32,831 nt of DNA from Rothia halotolerans (GCF_004136635.1 NZ_NOIU01000007.1:1-32831); one strand, 5' to 3'; counted from the first letter of the stretch, positions 7,041 to 15,998 are shown. Notes: generated by a model not told the origin, from the letters alone. Program-made: numbers and translations.

Positions 7041-10000
7041 GCCATCTCTCGCAGCGTCCGCACGGCCACGGAGAGGGTCGCGAGGTCCACCTGGCGGTTC
7101 CCCGAGGCGCAGGCGTCGATCGCCTCCGGCATCTCCTCGGTCAGCCGCCGGATCGCCGGCCGCCGGACCGGGTGGGCCTTCTCCCACTCGGCCAGGGCCC
7201 GGGCGGCCTCGGCGGCGTCGCGGGGGCGCTCGAGGCCGGCGTCGTCGTTGTCCTTCGCGACGGCCAGGACCAGCTCGGCGGTCGCCTCGTACAGGTCCAT
7301 GCGCTGGGCGGCCCGGGCGATCGAGTCCCAGCGGCCCCGCCGCGGCAGCTCCGTGATGGCCAGCGCGATGCGGCGGACCCTGAAGCGCTCGTAGACGGCG
7401 AAGTAGAGCAGCGCCGCCTCCCGCAGCGTGTACCCGCTCTCCCGGGCGACGTCGACGACGTCCAGCAGCGACAGCGACTGCCACAGCGAGGCCCAGCGGC
7501 CCACCAGCGCCTCGGGCACCTCCCAGCCCTCGGCCCAGCCGGTGCGCTCCCGGATGCTCGCGATGGCGTCCTCCTCCACCAGGTCCGGCAGCTCGTCCAC
7601 CAGGGAGGAGATCCCGCCGAACCGCTCGAGCACCTCGCGGATCGGGCTCTCGGCCGCCGCGCCGTCCGCCGCCGCGGAGCCGCCGTCCGGATCGGCCGGA
7701 GCCTCGCCGCCGGCGAGACCCCGCGAGGTCGCCGCGGCCGCGCTCAGCGTGCCCTCGGCGATGACCCGCCGGACGGTGCGGTCGGTGAACCGCTGCAGGT
7801 CCCGGATCACCGCGCGCCAGCCGTCGGGGTCGGCGGTCGGCGGGATCGAGCGGTGCAGCTCCATCAGCTCCCGCAGGCCGAAGATCTCCCGGGCCGCGAT
7901 GAAGGCGTGCGCGACCGTGGCCGGCGAGGCCCCGGTCTCCTCCACCACCCGGTGGACGAAGACGATCCCGGCGGTGTCCACGATGTCGTTGGCCACCCGG
8001 GTGCACACGATCTCGCGGCGCAGCGGGTGCGCCGCGATGCGGTCCGCGTACCGCTCGCCCACGGCCGAGGGGAAGTACTCCAGCAGGATCTGGTCCAGCC
8101 ACGGATCCGCGCCGAAGCCGCTCTCCATGAGGGAGCGGGTCAGGTCGATCTTGGAGTAGGCGGTCAGCACCGACAGCTCGGGGGAGGTCAGCGGCTCCCC
8201 CGCCGCCCGGCGCTCGGCCAGCTCCTCGTCGCCGGGCAGCAGCTCGACCTCGCGGTCCAGCCCGGCGTGCTCCTCCAGGTGCGCCATGAAGCGCTCGGCG
8301 GTGTTGCCGGTGGGGCGGGTGCCCAGCCGCTCGGCCTGCAGCAGCACGTTCTGCTCCCGGTTGGTGCGCAGCACCAGGCCGGCCACCTCCTCGGTCTGCT
8401 GCTCGATGAAGGCCGCGCGCTCCTGCTCGGTCAGCTCGCCCTCGGCCACCAGGCGGTCCACCATGATCTTCAGGTTCACCTCGCGGTCCGAGGTCTCCAC
8501 GCCCGCCGAGTTGTCGATCGCGTCGGTGTTCACCAGGATGCCGCGCCGGGCCGCCTCGATGCGGGCCCGCTGGGTCAGCCCCAGGTTGCCGCCCTCGCCG
8601 ATGACCGCGACGCGCAGCTCCGAGGCGTCGATGCGCAGGGGGTCGTTGGTGCGGTCGCCGGCGTCGGACTGGTCCTCGTCGGTGGCCTTGACGTAGGTCC
8701 CGGCCCCGCCGGTGTACAGCAGGTCGACCGGGGCGCGGAGGATCGCGGAGACCAGCTCCGCGGGTGCCAGGCTGCGCACCGAGTCCGCCAGGCCCAGGGC
8801 CTCGCGGGCCTCCGGGCTGATCTCGATGGACTTGGCGCTGCGGGAGAAGACGCCGCCGCCGGCGGAGATGACCGAGGCGTCGTAGTTGCTCCAGTAGGCC
8901 CGCGGCAGCTCGAAGAGCCGCTTGCGCTCGGCGAAGGAGGCCGCGGCGTCGGGGTTCGGGTCCAGGAAGATATGCCGGGTGTCGAAGGCCGCGACGAGCC
9001 GGATGTGCTCGGAGCACAGCATGCCGTTGCCGAAGACGTCGCCCGCCATGCCGCCGATCCCGACGGCGGTGAAGTCCTCGTTCTGGCAGTCGACGCCGCG
9101 GGAGGCGAAGTGCCGCTTGACCGACTCCCAGGCCCCGCGGGCGGTGATGCCCATCTCCTTGTGGTCGAAGCCGACCGAGCCGCCGGAGGCGAAGGCGTCG
9201 CCCAGCCAGAAGCCGTAGTCCTTGGAGATCGAGTTGGCGAGGTCGGAGAAGGTCGCCGTGCCCTTGTCGGCGGCGACCACGAGGTACGGGTCTTCCCCGT
9301 CCAGGGCGACGACGCCGGCCGGCGTCGTCACCGAGGATCCCTCGCCGCCCCCGCCGCTGCGGTTGTCGGTCACGTCGAGCAGGGAGCTGATGAACAGGGA
9401 GTAGGCCCGCTGGCCCTCCTCCTGGTAGCCCTCCGGGTCGGCGTCGCGGTCCGGGGCCCAGCGGGGGAAGAAGCCGCCCTTGGCGCCCTGCGGGATGATC
9501 ACCGCGTTCTTGCTCTGCTGGGCCTTGACCAGGCCCAGCACCTCGGTGCGGAAGTCGTCGGGGCGGTCGGACCAGCGCAGCCCGCCGCGGGCGATCGGGC
9601 CGAAGCGCAGGTGCGTGCCCTCCACGCGCGGCGCGCTCACCCAGATCTCGAAGGCGGGACGCGGGGCGGGCGCGGCGGCGATCTCGCGCGGCAGCATCTT
9701 CAGGGCGATCGACTCGCGGTCCAGGTAGGCGTTGGTGCGCACGGTGGCCAGGACGGCCTCGGCCATCATGCGCAGGAAGCGGTCCTCCTCGAGGCCGGGG
9801 ACGCCGTCGAGCGCCTCCCGGACCTCGCCGCGCAGCCGCTCGCGCTCGGCCAGGCGCGCATCGCGGTCACCGTCCCGGGCCGGGTCCAGGCCGGCCTCGA
9901 AGATCTCGACCAGCAGCCGGGTGACCGCGGCGTTGCGCAGCAGCGCCCGGGCCATGAACTGCTCGGAGTAGCCGGCCCGGATCTGGAGCAGGTACCGGGT

Positions 10001-10474
10001 GTAGGCGCGCAGCACGGCGACGGTGCGCCACGGCAGCGACTCGATGAGCACCATCCGGTTCAGGGCGTCCGAGGCCGTGCGGCCGGACAGGACGGCGGAG
10101 AGGGCGTCGCTGAAGGTCTCCAGGCTCGCCTCGGCGTCGACGCCGTCGGGGAAGATCACGCCGAAGTCGTAGAGCTGGACGGTCCGGCCGTCCTCGACGC
10201 TCACCTGGAGGGGGCGCTGGTCGACGACACGCAGCCCCAGGTCCTCCAGGACGGGCAGCAGCTCGGAGAGGGTGCGCGGGCGCCGCAGGTAGAGGCGCAG
10301 CCGCAGGTCGCTCTCGCCGCCGAGCTCGGTGGATGCCTCGCCCTCGCGACGATGGAGGCGGACCGCTGCGGGAGCGGCGTCGTCCCCCGCCAGTTCGTGG
10401 AGCGCCAAGGGGTCGACGACGTCCTCGAACGTCTCGTCGCTGATGCTGAACGTGGGCGTGGGCGTGGATGTCAC
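7037..10474 (-). CDS. NAD-glutamate dehydrogenase paralogue lacking the N-terminal region
   Basis: A 1,145-residue homologue of the large NAD-specific glutamate dehydrogenase encoded just upstream. It aligns from about residue 543 of that protein to the end. It keeps the active-site block LRWSDRPDDFRTEVLGLVKA, then IIPQGAKGG with the presumed catalytic Lys332, and SLLDVTDN, VVAADKGTATFSDLANSISK and EGGNLGLTQRARIEAARRG. The GTG start at 10474 is chosen because GAGGAAGG lies 7 nt before it; upstream in-frame codons lack such a site. It therefore lacks the ACT-like N-terminal regulatory part typical of GDH180 enzymes and approaches the size of the ~115-kDa GDH subfamily. A low-complexity Gly/Ala/Asp linker occurs about 120 residues beyond the core, near GGEAPADPDGGSAAADGAA. 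A terminator and possible promoter precede it. It may be a deregulated isozyme or have another amino acid substrate. Confidence 0.9.
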   Translation of the reverse strand: MTSTPTPTFSISDETFEDVVDPLALHELAGDDAAPAAVRLHRREGEASTELGGESDLRLRLYLRRPRTLSELLPVLEDLGLRVVDQRPLQVSVEDGRTVQLYDFGVIFPDGVDAEASLETFSDALSAVLSGRTASDALNRMVLIESLPWRTVAVLRAYTRYLLQIRAGYSEQFMARALLRNAAVTRLLVEIFEAGLDPARDGDRDARLAERERLRGEVREALDGVPGLEEDRFLRMMAEAVLATVRTNAYLDRESIALKMLPREIAAAPAPRPAFEIWVSAPRVEGTHLRFGPIARGGLRWSDRPDDFRTEVLGLVKAQQSKNAVIIPQGAKGGFFPRWAPDRDADPEGYQEEGQRAYSLFISSLLDVTDNRSGGGGEGSSVTTPAGVVALDGEDPYLVVAADKGTATFSDLANSISKDYGFWLGDAFASGGSVGFDHKEMGITARGAWESVKRHFASRGVDCQNEDFTAVGIGGMAGDVFGNGMLCSEHIRLVAAFDTRHIFLDPNPDAAASFAERKRLFELPRAYWSNYDASVISAGGGVFSRSAKSIEISPEAREALGLADSVRSLAPAELVSAILRAPVDLLYTGGAGTYVKATDEDQSDAGDRTNDPLRIDASELRVAVIGEGGNLGLTQRARIEAARRGILVNTDAIDNSAGVETSDREVNLKIMVDRLVAEGELTEQERAAFIEQQTEEVAGLVLRTNREQNVLLQAERLGTRPTGNTAERFMAHLEEHAGLDREVELLPGDEELAERRAAGEPLTSPELSVLTAYSKIDLTRSLMESGFGADPWLDQILLEYFPSAVGERYADRIAAHPLRREIVCTRVANDIVDTAGIVFVHRVVEETGASPATVAHAFIAAREIFGLRELMELHRSIPPTADPDGWRAVIRDLQRFTDRTVRRVIAEGTLSAAAATSRGLAGGEAPADPDGGSAAADGAAAESPIREVLERFGGISSLVDELPDLVEEDAIASIRERTGWAEGWEVPEALVGRWASLWQSLSLLDVVDVARESGYTLREAALLYFAVYERFRVRRIALAITELPRRGRWDSIARAAQRMDLYEATAELVLAVAKDNDDAGLERPRDAAEAARALAEWEKAHPVRRPAIRRLTEEMPEAIDACASGNRQVDLATLSVAVRTLREMA

Positions 10475-10618
10475 AGGCGGACCTTCCTCGTGGCCGGATG
10501 GGGGCTCAGCCGCCCGGCGCCGGCGCACGGGCCGGCAGGGCCCGGGGTGGCCCACCGGGCGACTCCCCCCAGCTTAGAGGTGATGCGGCTCCCATCCACA
10601 ATGGAACGGCCGCATTCC
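10475..10618 (-). promoter_or_regulatory. Possible promoter region for the short glutamate dehydrogenase
   Basis: Between the terminator at 10619-10648 and the short dehydrogenase start, the minus strand carries a -10-like TAAGCT (rev. of 10572-10577). TTGTGG lies 19 bp upstream. The match is modest and the leader would be about 95 nt. It suggests that the short gene can be transcribed separately from the long one. Confidence 0.35.
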
Positions 10619-10648
10619 CACCCCGGCCCGGCACAGCGGGCCGGGGTG
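10619..10648 (-). terminator. Hairpin terminator after the long glutamate dehydrogenase
   Basis: A perfect 12-bp GC stem, CACCCCGGCCCG / CGGGCCGGGGTG, encloses a 6-nt loop. It begins about 40 nt past the long dehydrogenase stop codon. No T-run follows, as is common for actinobacterial terminators. It divides the two glutamate dehydrogenase genes into separate or attenuated transcription units. Confidence 0.65.
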
Positions 10649-10690
10649 AGAAGGGGCGGAGCCACGGGGCCCCGCGCCGCCGTCCCGCCC

Positions 10691-13600
10691 CTAGACCAGC
10701 CCGCGCAGCCCCCGGACCGCGACCGAGAGGGCCGAGAGCCTCGGCGCCTTGGACTCGTCCTGCAGCTCGGTGCGGACCTCGTCCATGAGCCGCTCGATGC
10801 GCTGCGAGTGCACCGGGTGCGAGTCCTCCCAGCGGGCCACGGTGCGGGCGGCGTCCTCGGCCGTCCGCGGCCGGGGGAGATCCCGCGCCGCGATGTCCTC
10901 GGTGACGCTGACCGTCAGGTCCGCGATCGTCTCGTACAGGTCCGAGCGCACGGAGGAGCGCGCCAGGGTCTCCCAGCGGTCGGTGCGCGGCAGCCGCGTG
11001 ATCGCCCCGAGGATCGCGTCCACCTCGAACCGCTCGGAGAGCGCGTAGTAGATCAGTGCGGACTGCCGGAGGTCGCACTCGGCCTGCCCGTTGAGGCGGG
11101 CGATGTCCAGCAGCGGGTACACGTCCAGCAGCTGGGCCCAGTCCTTGGCCAGCCGCTCCGGGATGCCCCAGGAGCGCGCCGTCGCGAGCCGCTCCTGAAG
11201 CCGCTCGCGAGCGCCCTCGCCCAGCAGCTCGGGCACCTCCTCGGCCAGCTCCAGGGCCGGCGCGTACCGCTCGATCACGGCCTGGATCTGCAGCCCGCTC
11301 TCGGCCTCGTCCTGCATCTCGCCCTTCGCCAGGGACCCCTCGTTGATGAGCCAGCGCGTGCCCCGGTCCAGCAGCCGCTGGATCTCCCGGGCCACCGAGC
11401 GCCACGCGGCGGGGTCGATGTTCGCCGGCAGGGCGCGGTGCTGGGCCACCAGGTCGCGGATGCCGAACAGCTCGCGGGCGGCCAGGAAGGCGCTCGCGGC
11501 GGTCGACGCCGAGGCGCCGGTCTCCTCCACCACGCGGTAGGCGTAGGTGATGCCCGCCAGGTCCACCATCTCGTTGGCGACCCGGGTGCAGATGATCTCC
11601 CGACGCAGCGGGTGCCCGGCGAGCTCGTCGCCGAACCGCTCGGTCACGGCCGCCGGGAAGTACTCGTCGAGGATCTCCGCCAGCCACGGGTCCTTGCCGA
11701 AGCCGCCCTCCAGGAGGGAGTCCGTCAGGTCGATCTTCACGTAGGCCGTGAGCACCGCGAGCTCGGGCCCGGTGAGGCCCCAGCCCTCGGAGATCCGCTG
11801 CTCCAGCTGGTCGTCGCTGGGCAGGAACTCGATCTCCCGGTTCAGCCCGGCGTGCTCCTCCAGGTGGCGCATGAGCCGGGCGGCGGTGAAGTTGGTGGGC
11901 ATGGTGCCCATCCGCTCCGCCTGCAGCAGCGAGTTCTGCTCCCGGTTGGTCTCCAGCACCAGGCGGGCGACGGCGTCGGTCTGCTCCTCGATGAACCCGG
12001 ACCTCTCGCCGGCCTCCAGCAGACCGCGCTCCACGAAGTCGTCCACGAGGATCTTGATGTTGACCTCGCGGTCCGAGGTCTCCACGCCCGCCGAGTTGTC
12101 GATCGCGTCGGTGTTGATGATGACGCCGGCCCGCGCGGCCTCGATGCGGCCCCGCTGGGTGAGCCCCAGGTTGCCGCCCTCGCCCACGATCCTCGCCCGC
12201 AGGTCCTCGCCGTTGACGCGCAGGACGTCGTTGGTCTTGTCCCCGACCTGGCCGTTGGTCTCGCTCGAGGCCTTGACGTAGGTGCCGATGCCGCCGTTGT
12301 ACAGCAGGTCCACCGGCGCCTTGAGGATCGCGGAGACCAGCTCCGGCGGGGAGAGCCGGGCCACGGAGTCGTCCAGGCCCAGGGCCCGGCGGATCTGGGG
12401 CGTCAGCTCGATGGACTTGTTCTTCCGGGAGAAGACCCCGCCGCCCTCCGAGATCAGCGAGCGGTCGTAGTCCTGCCATGAGGAGCGGGGCAGCTCGAAG
12501 AGCCGCTTCCGCTCGGTGAAGGAGGAGGCGGCGTCGGGCTCCGGGTCGATGAAGATGTCCCGGTGGTCGAAGGCGGCCACCAGGCGGGTGTGCTCGGAGA
12601 GCAGCATGCCGTTGCCGAAGACGTCGCCGGACATGTCCCCGATGCCCGCGGCGGTGAAGTCCTCGGCCTGGCAGTCGATGCCCAGCTCCGCGAAGTGGCG
12701 CTTGACCGACTCCCACGCGCCGCGGGCGGTGATGCCCATGGCCTTGTGGTCGTAGCCCACCGAGCCGCCCGAGGCGAAGGCGTCGCCCAGCCAGAAGCCG
12801 TACTCCTGGGAGATCGAGTTGGCCAGGTCGGAGAAGGCGGCCGTGCCCTTGTCCGCCGCGACCACCAGGTAGGTGTCCTCCCCGTCCAAGGCGACGACGC
12901 CGGAGGGACGGACCGCCCGCCGCTCGCCGTCCTCGACCACCAGGTTGTCCGTGACGTCCAGCAGCGAGCGGATGAACAGCGCGTAGGCCGCCCGTCCCTC
13001 CTCGAGCCAGGTCTCGCGGCTCACGGCCGGGTCCGGGAGCTGCTTGGGGTAGAAGCCGCCCTTGGCGCCGGTCGGGATGATCACCGAGTTCTTGACCATC
13101 TGCGCCTTGACCAGGCCCAGCACCTCGGTGCGGAAGTCCTCGCGGCGGTCGGACCAGCGCAGCCCGCCGCGCGCGACCTTGCCGAAGCGCAGGTGCGCGC
13201 CCTCCACGCGGGGCGAGTGGACCCACACTTCGTACTCGGGCCGGGGCAGCGGCGCCAGCGAGATGCCCTCCGGGAGGATCTTCAGCGCGATCGAGTCGCG
13301 GTCCTGGTAGGCGTTGGTGCGTACGGTCGCGGCGATGGCCTCGCTCAGGCTGCGCAGCATGCGGTCCGCGTCCAGCGTCGGGACCTCGTTGAGGACCTCC
13401 TGGATCCTGCCCGAGATCTCGGCGCGGCGCTCCTCGCGCGCCTCGACCCCGCCGGCGTGGCCGGGGGCCTCGGGGTCGAAGCTGGCCTGGAAGAGCTCGA
13501 CCAGCAGGCTCGTGACCTCCGCGTGCTCCATCAGCGTGTCCGCCATGAAACCCTGGGAGAACCCGGAGCCCAGCTGCACGAGGTAGCGCACGTAGGCGCG

Positions 13601-15682
13601 CAGGATCATCACGGTCCGCCAGGACAGCGACACGGTGAGCACCAGGCGGTCCAGCAGGTCCGACTCCGCACGGCCGGCCAGCACGGCGCACAGGGCCTCC
13701 TCGTAGAGGCCGATCACGGCGTCGGGGTCGACGCCGGCGGGGAAGGTGACGCCGAAGTCGTAGAGCAGGTAGCTGCGCCCGTCCGCGGTGATCAGGTCGT
13801 AGGGCTTCTGGTCCACGACCGTCAGGCCCATGTTCTGCATGATCGGCAGCAGCGCCGTCAGGGTCTTGGGCTCGCGCAGGTAGGTCTTCAGCCGCAGCTC
13901 CCCCTCCAGCGCGGCGTTCGGCTGGTTCGGGTCGGCGGGGCGGTGCAGGCGCACGGCGGCCGGCCGGCGGGGGCCGGCCTCGGAGAGCTCCTCGAAGATC
14001 GCGGCGTCCTGGACCGCGGCCTCGATCTCGTAGTCGGCGCGGTAGGTCTTGGGCGCGGCGTCGGCCCAGCGGGCGGCGATCTCCGGCCCCAGCCGGGCCA
14101 GCGCGGCCTCGAGGGTCTCCGCCCAGGAGCGGGTGGTGTCCTGCAGGCGCTTCTCCAGGGCGCGGACGTCCAGCTCGGGCACCTGCTCGGGGTCGGTGAG
14201 GCGCATGCGGAAGAACAGCCGGGCCAGCGAGGAGACGGAGAGGCGGATCTCGAAGTCGATGGAGTCCAGGGCCAGCTGCTCCTTGAAGACCTGCTCGATC
14301 CTCTGGCGCACGCCGGTGTTGTAGCGGTCGCGCGGGAGGAAGACCACCGCGGAGAGGAAGCGGCCGAAGTCGTCGGGACGCAGGAACAGGCGGGTCCGGC
14401 GCCGCTCCTCCAGCCCCATGATCCCCGCGAAGGTCTCGGCGAGCGTCTCCTGGTCCGCCTGCAGCATCTCCAGGCGGGGGTAATCCTCGATCATGCCGGT
14501 GAGCTGCTTGTCCGAGTGGGAGCCCGGCTGGAAGCCCAGGCGGCTGCGGATCTCCCGGACCCGGTCCCGCATCAGCGGGGTCTCGGTCGCGGGCAGCGAG
14601 TAGGCCTGCAGGGAGAACAGGCCCAGGATCACGAACTCGCCGACCACCCGGCCCGACTCGTCGAAGTCGCGGACGCCGATGTAGTCCAGGTACTCGTGGC
14701 GGTGGATCGAGGAGCGCGAGTTCGCCTTGGTCACGTAGACGATCTTGGGGTCCAGCGCGTTGTCCCGCGAGCCCCCGGTGAGCAGGAAGGAACTGCCGTC
14801 GACGCCGTGGTGCCCCTCCCCGGCCGGCTGCTCGGCGAGGATGCCCAGGCTGGTCCCCGGGCGGTCGGAGAGGGTCATGCCCTCGGGACCCTCCCGCAGG
14901 TCGCGCTCCTTGTAGCCGAAGAACAGGAAGTTCTCCCGGGTGAGCCAGCTGAGGAACTCCTGGACCACCTGGGGGTAGCGGGCGGCGTCGGGCTTCTCCG
15001 AGGATCCCGGGGCCCGCTCCGGCAGGGGCAGGCCGCCCACGCGCTCGGCCAGGTCCATGACCTTCTCCCGCACGGCGGACTCGTCGCCGTTGGCGCGGGA
15101 GACGTCGCGCAGGATGCGGTCGATGGCCTCGGTGAGGTCCCGCGCCCGGCGCTCGTCCTCGCAGTGGGACAGCTCCACGGAGATCCAGGACTCGATGGCG
15201 GTGTCCCGGCCGATCCCGCCGCCGAGCGAGGGGAGGGCGGCGGTGTCGCCGCTGGCCACCGGCTGGCTGAGGTTGAGGCTCCGCACGGACTGCAGCTCCC
15301 CGGACCGCGCGTCGCGCTGGGCGAGGAAGATGGGGTGGAACAGGGACTTGGAGCCGCCGAAGTGGGCGGCGATCTCGGCGGTGATGGAGGAGACCAGGTA
15401 GGGCTTGTCGTCGGTGACCACCATGAGGATCCAGGCGCCCTCGTGCTGGACGACGCGGATGATCGACTCACCCCCCGTGCGGGTCCGGGCGATCTCGCGG
15501 TGCAGCTCGGCGCGCTCGCCGAGCTCCCGGCTCGAGTAGTCGGCCAGGTCCTCCACGCTCGAGTGCTGGAAGTACAGCTCCGTCCAGGAGTCGCGATCCC
15601 CGGCGGCTTGTTCCGAGGAGAGCTGGTAGACGCCTCCGCTGGTGGTGGAGGAGACCACTCCGGACTGGGAATTGATGGGCAC
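10691..15682 (-). CDS. gdh: NAD-specific glutamate dehydrogenase, large (GDH180) type
   Basis: A 1,663-residue cytosolic enzyme that oxidatively deaminates glutamate to 2-oxoglutarate and ammonia. The length matches the ~180-kDa L-GDH of Streptomyces and mycobacteria. Residues 1 to about 540 form the N-terminal ACT-like regulatory/oligomerisation part (for example RVVQHEGAWILMVVTDDKPY). The catalytic core contains LRWSDRREDFRTEVLGLVKA, IIPTGAKGG with presumed catalytic Lys874, SLLDVTDN, the ALDGEDTYLVVAADKGTAAF strand and the NAD-domain EGGNLGLTQRGRIEAARAG. A helical C-terminal domain follows. The start is GTG at 15682 with AAGGAAGG 9 nt upstream, which gives MPINSQSGVVSSTTSG. It is followed by a strong hairpin and then by a shorter paralogue. 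A 19-bp inverted repeat about 105 bp upstream could control it. Confidence 0.95.
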   Translation of the reverse strand: MPINSQSGVVSSTTSGGVYQLSSEQAAGDRDSWTELYFQHSSVEDLADYSSRELGERAELHREIARTRTGGESIIRVVQHEGAWILMVVTDDKPYLVSSITAEIAAHFGGSKSLFHPIFLAQRDARSGELQSVRSLNLSQPVASGDTAALPSLGGGIGRDTAIESWISVELSHCEDERRARDLTEAIDRILRDVSRANGDESAVREKVMDLAERVGGLPLPERAPGSSEKPDAARYPQVVQEFLSWLTRENFLFFGYKERDLREGPEGMTLSDRPGTSLGILAEQPAGEGHHGVDGSSFLLTGGSRDNALDPKIVYVTKANSRSSIHRHEYLDYIGVRDFDESGRVVGEFVILGLFSLQAYSLPATETPLMRDRVREIRSRLGFQPGSHSDKQLTGMIEDYPRLEMLQADQETLAETFAGIMGLEERRRTRLFLRPDDFGRFLSAVVFLPRDRYNTGVRQRIEQVFKEQLALDSIDFEIRLSVSSLARLFFRMRLTDPEQVPELDVRALEKRLQDTTRSWAETLEAALARLGPEIAARWADAAPKTYRADYEIEAAVQDAAIFEELSEAGPRRPAAVRLHRPADPNQPNAALEGELRLKTYLREPKTLTALLPIMQNMGLTVVDQKPYDLITADGRSYLLYDFGVTFPAGVDPDAVIGLYEEALCAVLAGRAESDLLDRLVLTVSLSWRTVMILRAYVRYLVQLGSGFSQGFMADTLMEHAEVTSLLVELFQASFDPEAPGHAGGVEAREERRAEISGRIQEVLNEVPTLDADRMLRSLSEAIAATVRTNAYQDRDSIALKILPEGISLAPLPRPEYEVWVHSPRVEGAHLRFGKVARGGLRWSDRREDFRTEVLGLVKAQMVKNSVIIPTGAKGGFYPKQLPDPAVSRETWLEEGRAAYALFIRSLLDVTDNLVVEDGERRAVRPSGVVALDGEDTYLVVAADKGTAAFSDLANSISQEYGFWLGDAFASGGSVGYDHKAMGITARGAWESVKRHFAELGIDCQAEDFTAAGIGDMSGDVFGNGMLLSEHTRLVAAFDHRDIFIDPEPDAASSFTERKRLFELPRSSWQDYDRSLISEGGGVFSRKNKSIELTPQIRRALGLDDSVARLSPPELVSAILKAPVDLLYNGGIGTYVKASSETNGQVGDKTNDVLRVNGEDLRARIVGEGGNLGLTQRGRIEAARAGVIINTDAIDNSAGVETSDREVNIKILVDDFVERGLLEAGERSGFIEEQTDAVARLVLETNREQNSLLQAERMGTMPTNFTAARLMRHLEEHAGLNREIEFLPSDDQLEQRISEGWGLTGPELAVLTAYVKIDLTDSLLEGGFGKDPWLAEILDEYFPAAVTERFGDELAGHPLRREIICTRVANEMVDLAGITYAYRVVEETGASASTAASAFLAARELFGIRDLVAQHRALPANIDPAAWRSVAREIQRLLDRGTRWLINEGSLAKGEMQDEAESGLQIQAVIERYAPALELAEEVPELLGEGARERLQERLATARSWGIPERLAKDWAQLLDVYPLLDIARLNGQAECDLRQSALIYYALSERFEVDAILGAITRLPRTDRWETLARSSVRSDLYETIADLTVSVTEDIAARDLPRPRTAEDAARTVARWEDSHPVHSQRIERLMDEVRTELQDESKAPRLSALSVAVRGLRGLV

Positions 15683-15786
15683 GTTGCACTACCTTCCTTG
15701 CAGACTAGACACGTCGTTGTGACCGTCATGACCATCACCACCTTAGCTCCGTCGGCGGCTTTCTGCAGGCGAGCAGTGGAAAACTT

Positions 15787-15805
15787 TGTTTCCTCTCAGG
15801 AAACA
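15787..15805. promoter_or_regulatory. 19-bp inverted repeat upstream of gdh
   Basis: TGTTTCCTCTCAGGAAACA is a perfect repeat with 8-bp arms and a 3-nt centre. It partly overlaps a second GGAAA/TTTCC dyad at 15778-15793, so three GGAAA-type half-sites stand in a row. It sits about 105 bp before the gdh start codon and about 85 bp before the plus-strand -10. It is a candidate operator for gdh, the quinate genes or both. It does not fit the GTNAC-n6-GAAAC GlnR consensus. Confidence 0.5.
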
Positions 15806-15852
15806 GCCCCGAGGGGCCTCCGAGGCCCGCCGGGCGGGGTCGGGTTCGCTGG

Positions 15853-15868
15853 GCGCACAGGTGTGCGC
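15853..15868 (+). promoter_or_regulatory. 16-bp palindrome overlapping the -35 region of the qsuD-like gene
   Basis: GCGCACA-GG-TGTGCGC is a perfect dyad with 7-bp arms. With the -10 box TAGAGT at 15888-15893, the -35 hexamer would fall at about 15865-15870, so a protein bound to this palindrome would cover it. It is the best candidate operator for the quinate/shikimate genes. No regulator gene is adjacent. Confidence 0.45.
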
Positions 15869-15887
15869 AGCGCCACGTCGCCGGGAC

Positions 15888-15893
15888 TAGAGT
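15888..15893 (+). promoter_or_regulatory. -10 box for the quinate/shikimate genes
   Basis: TAGAGT matches the actinobacterial -10 form TANNNT and lies about 105 bp before the qsuD-like ATG. The hexamer 17 bp upstream does not resemble TTGACA, which suggests an activator-dependent or weak promoter. Confidence 0.4.
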
Positions 15894-15998
15894 GACGTCC
15901 GGGACGGTCCTTCGCGGGACCGCCGGCGTCGTCGCCTCCCGCGGCGCCGCGCCGGCCGGAGACCCCCACCGCGCACCCGGAGCACACGAAGGAGAGCC

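Larger units (their letters stand above)
15683..15998. promoter_or_regulatory. Divergent intergenic region: gdh and the quinate genes
   Basis: This 316-bp region separates the divergent gdh and qsuD-like genes and holds no convincing coding sequence. Nearest gdh is the AAGGAAGG ribosome site; a possible minus-strand -10, TAGTCT, is at about 15703-15708. In the middle is the inverted repeat at 15787-15805, together with a neighbouring GGAAA(6 nt)TTTCC element (15778-15793). On the right are a 16-bp palindrome (15853-15868), a plus-strand -10 TAGAGT (15888-15893), and a 6-bp leader hairpin (CGGTCC-TTCGCG-GGACCG, 15905-15922). Confidence 0.5.

Noticed and set aside
10475-10555. A longer start for the short glutamate dehydrogenase
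   Set aside because: The added residues are Pro/Arg/Gly-rich without conservation to the long paralogue; the GTG at 10474 has GAGGAAGG at ideal spacing.
7172-12481. A 1,769-codon plus-strand open frame opposite the glutamate dehydrogenases
   Set aside because: Its translation is Gly/Arg/Val/Gln/Asp-rich with no domain pattern and is the mirror of real minus-strand genes; GC-rich codon bias leaves such antisense frames open.
15778-15805. A GlnR nitrogen-control box
   Set aside because: GAAAC is present, but the partner GTNAC at the required 6-nt spacing is not.
12563-15895. A 1,110-codon plus-strand frame opposite gdh
   Set aside because: Same antisense composition artefact; no ribosome site and no recognisable motif.
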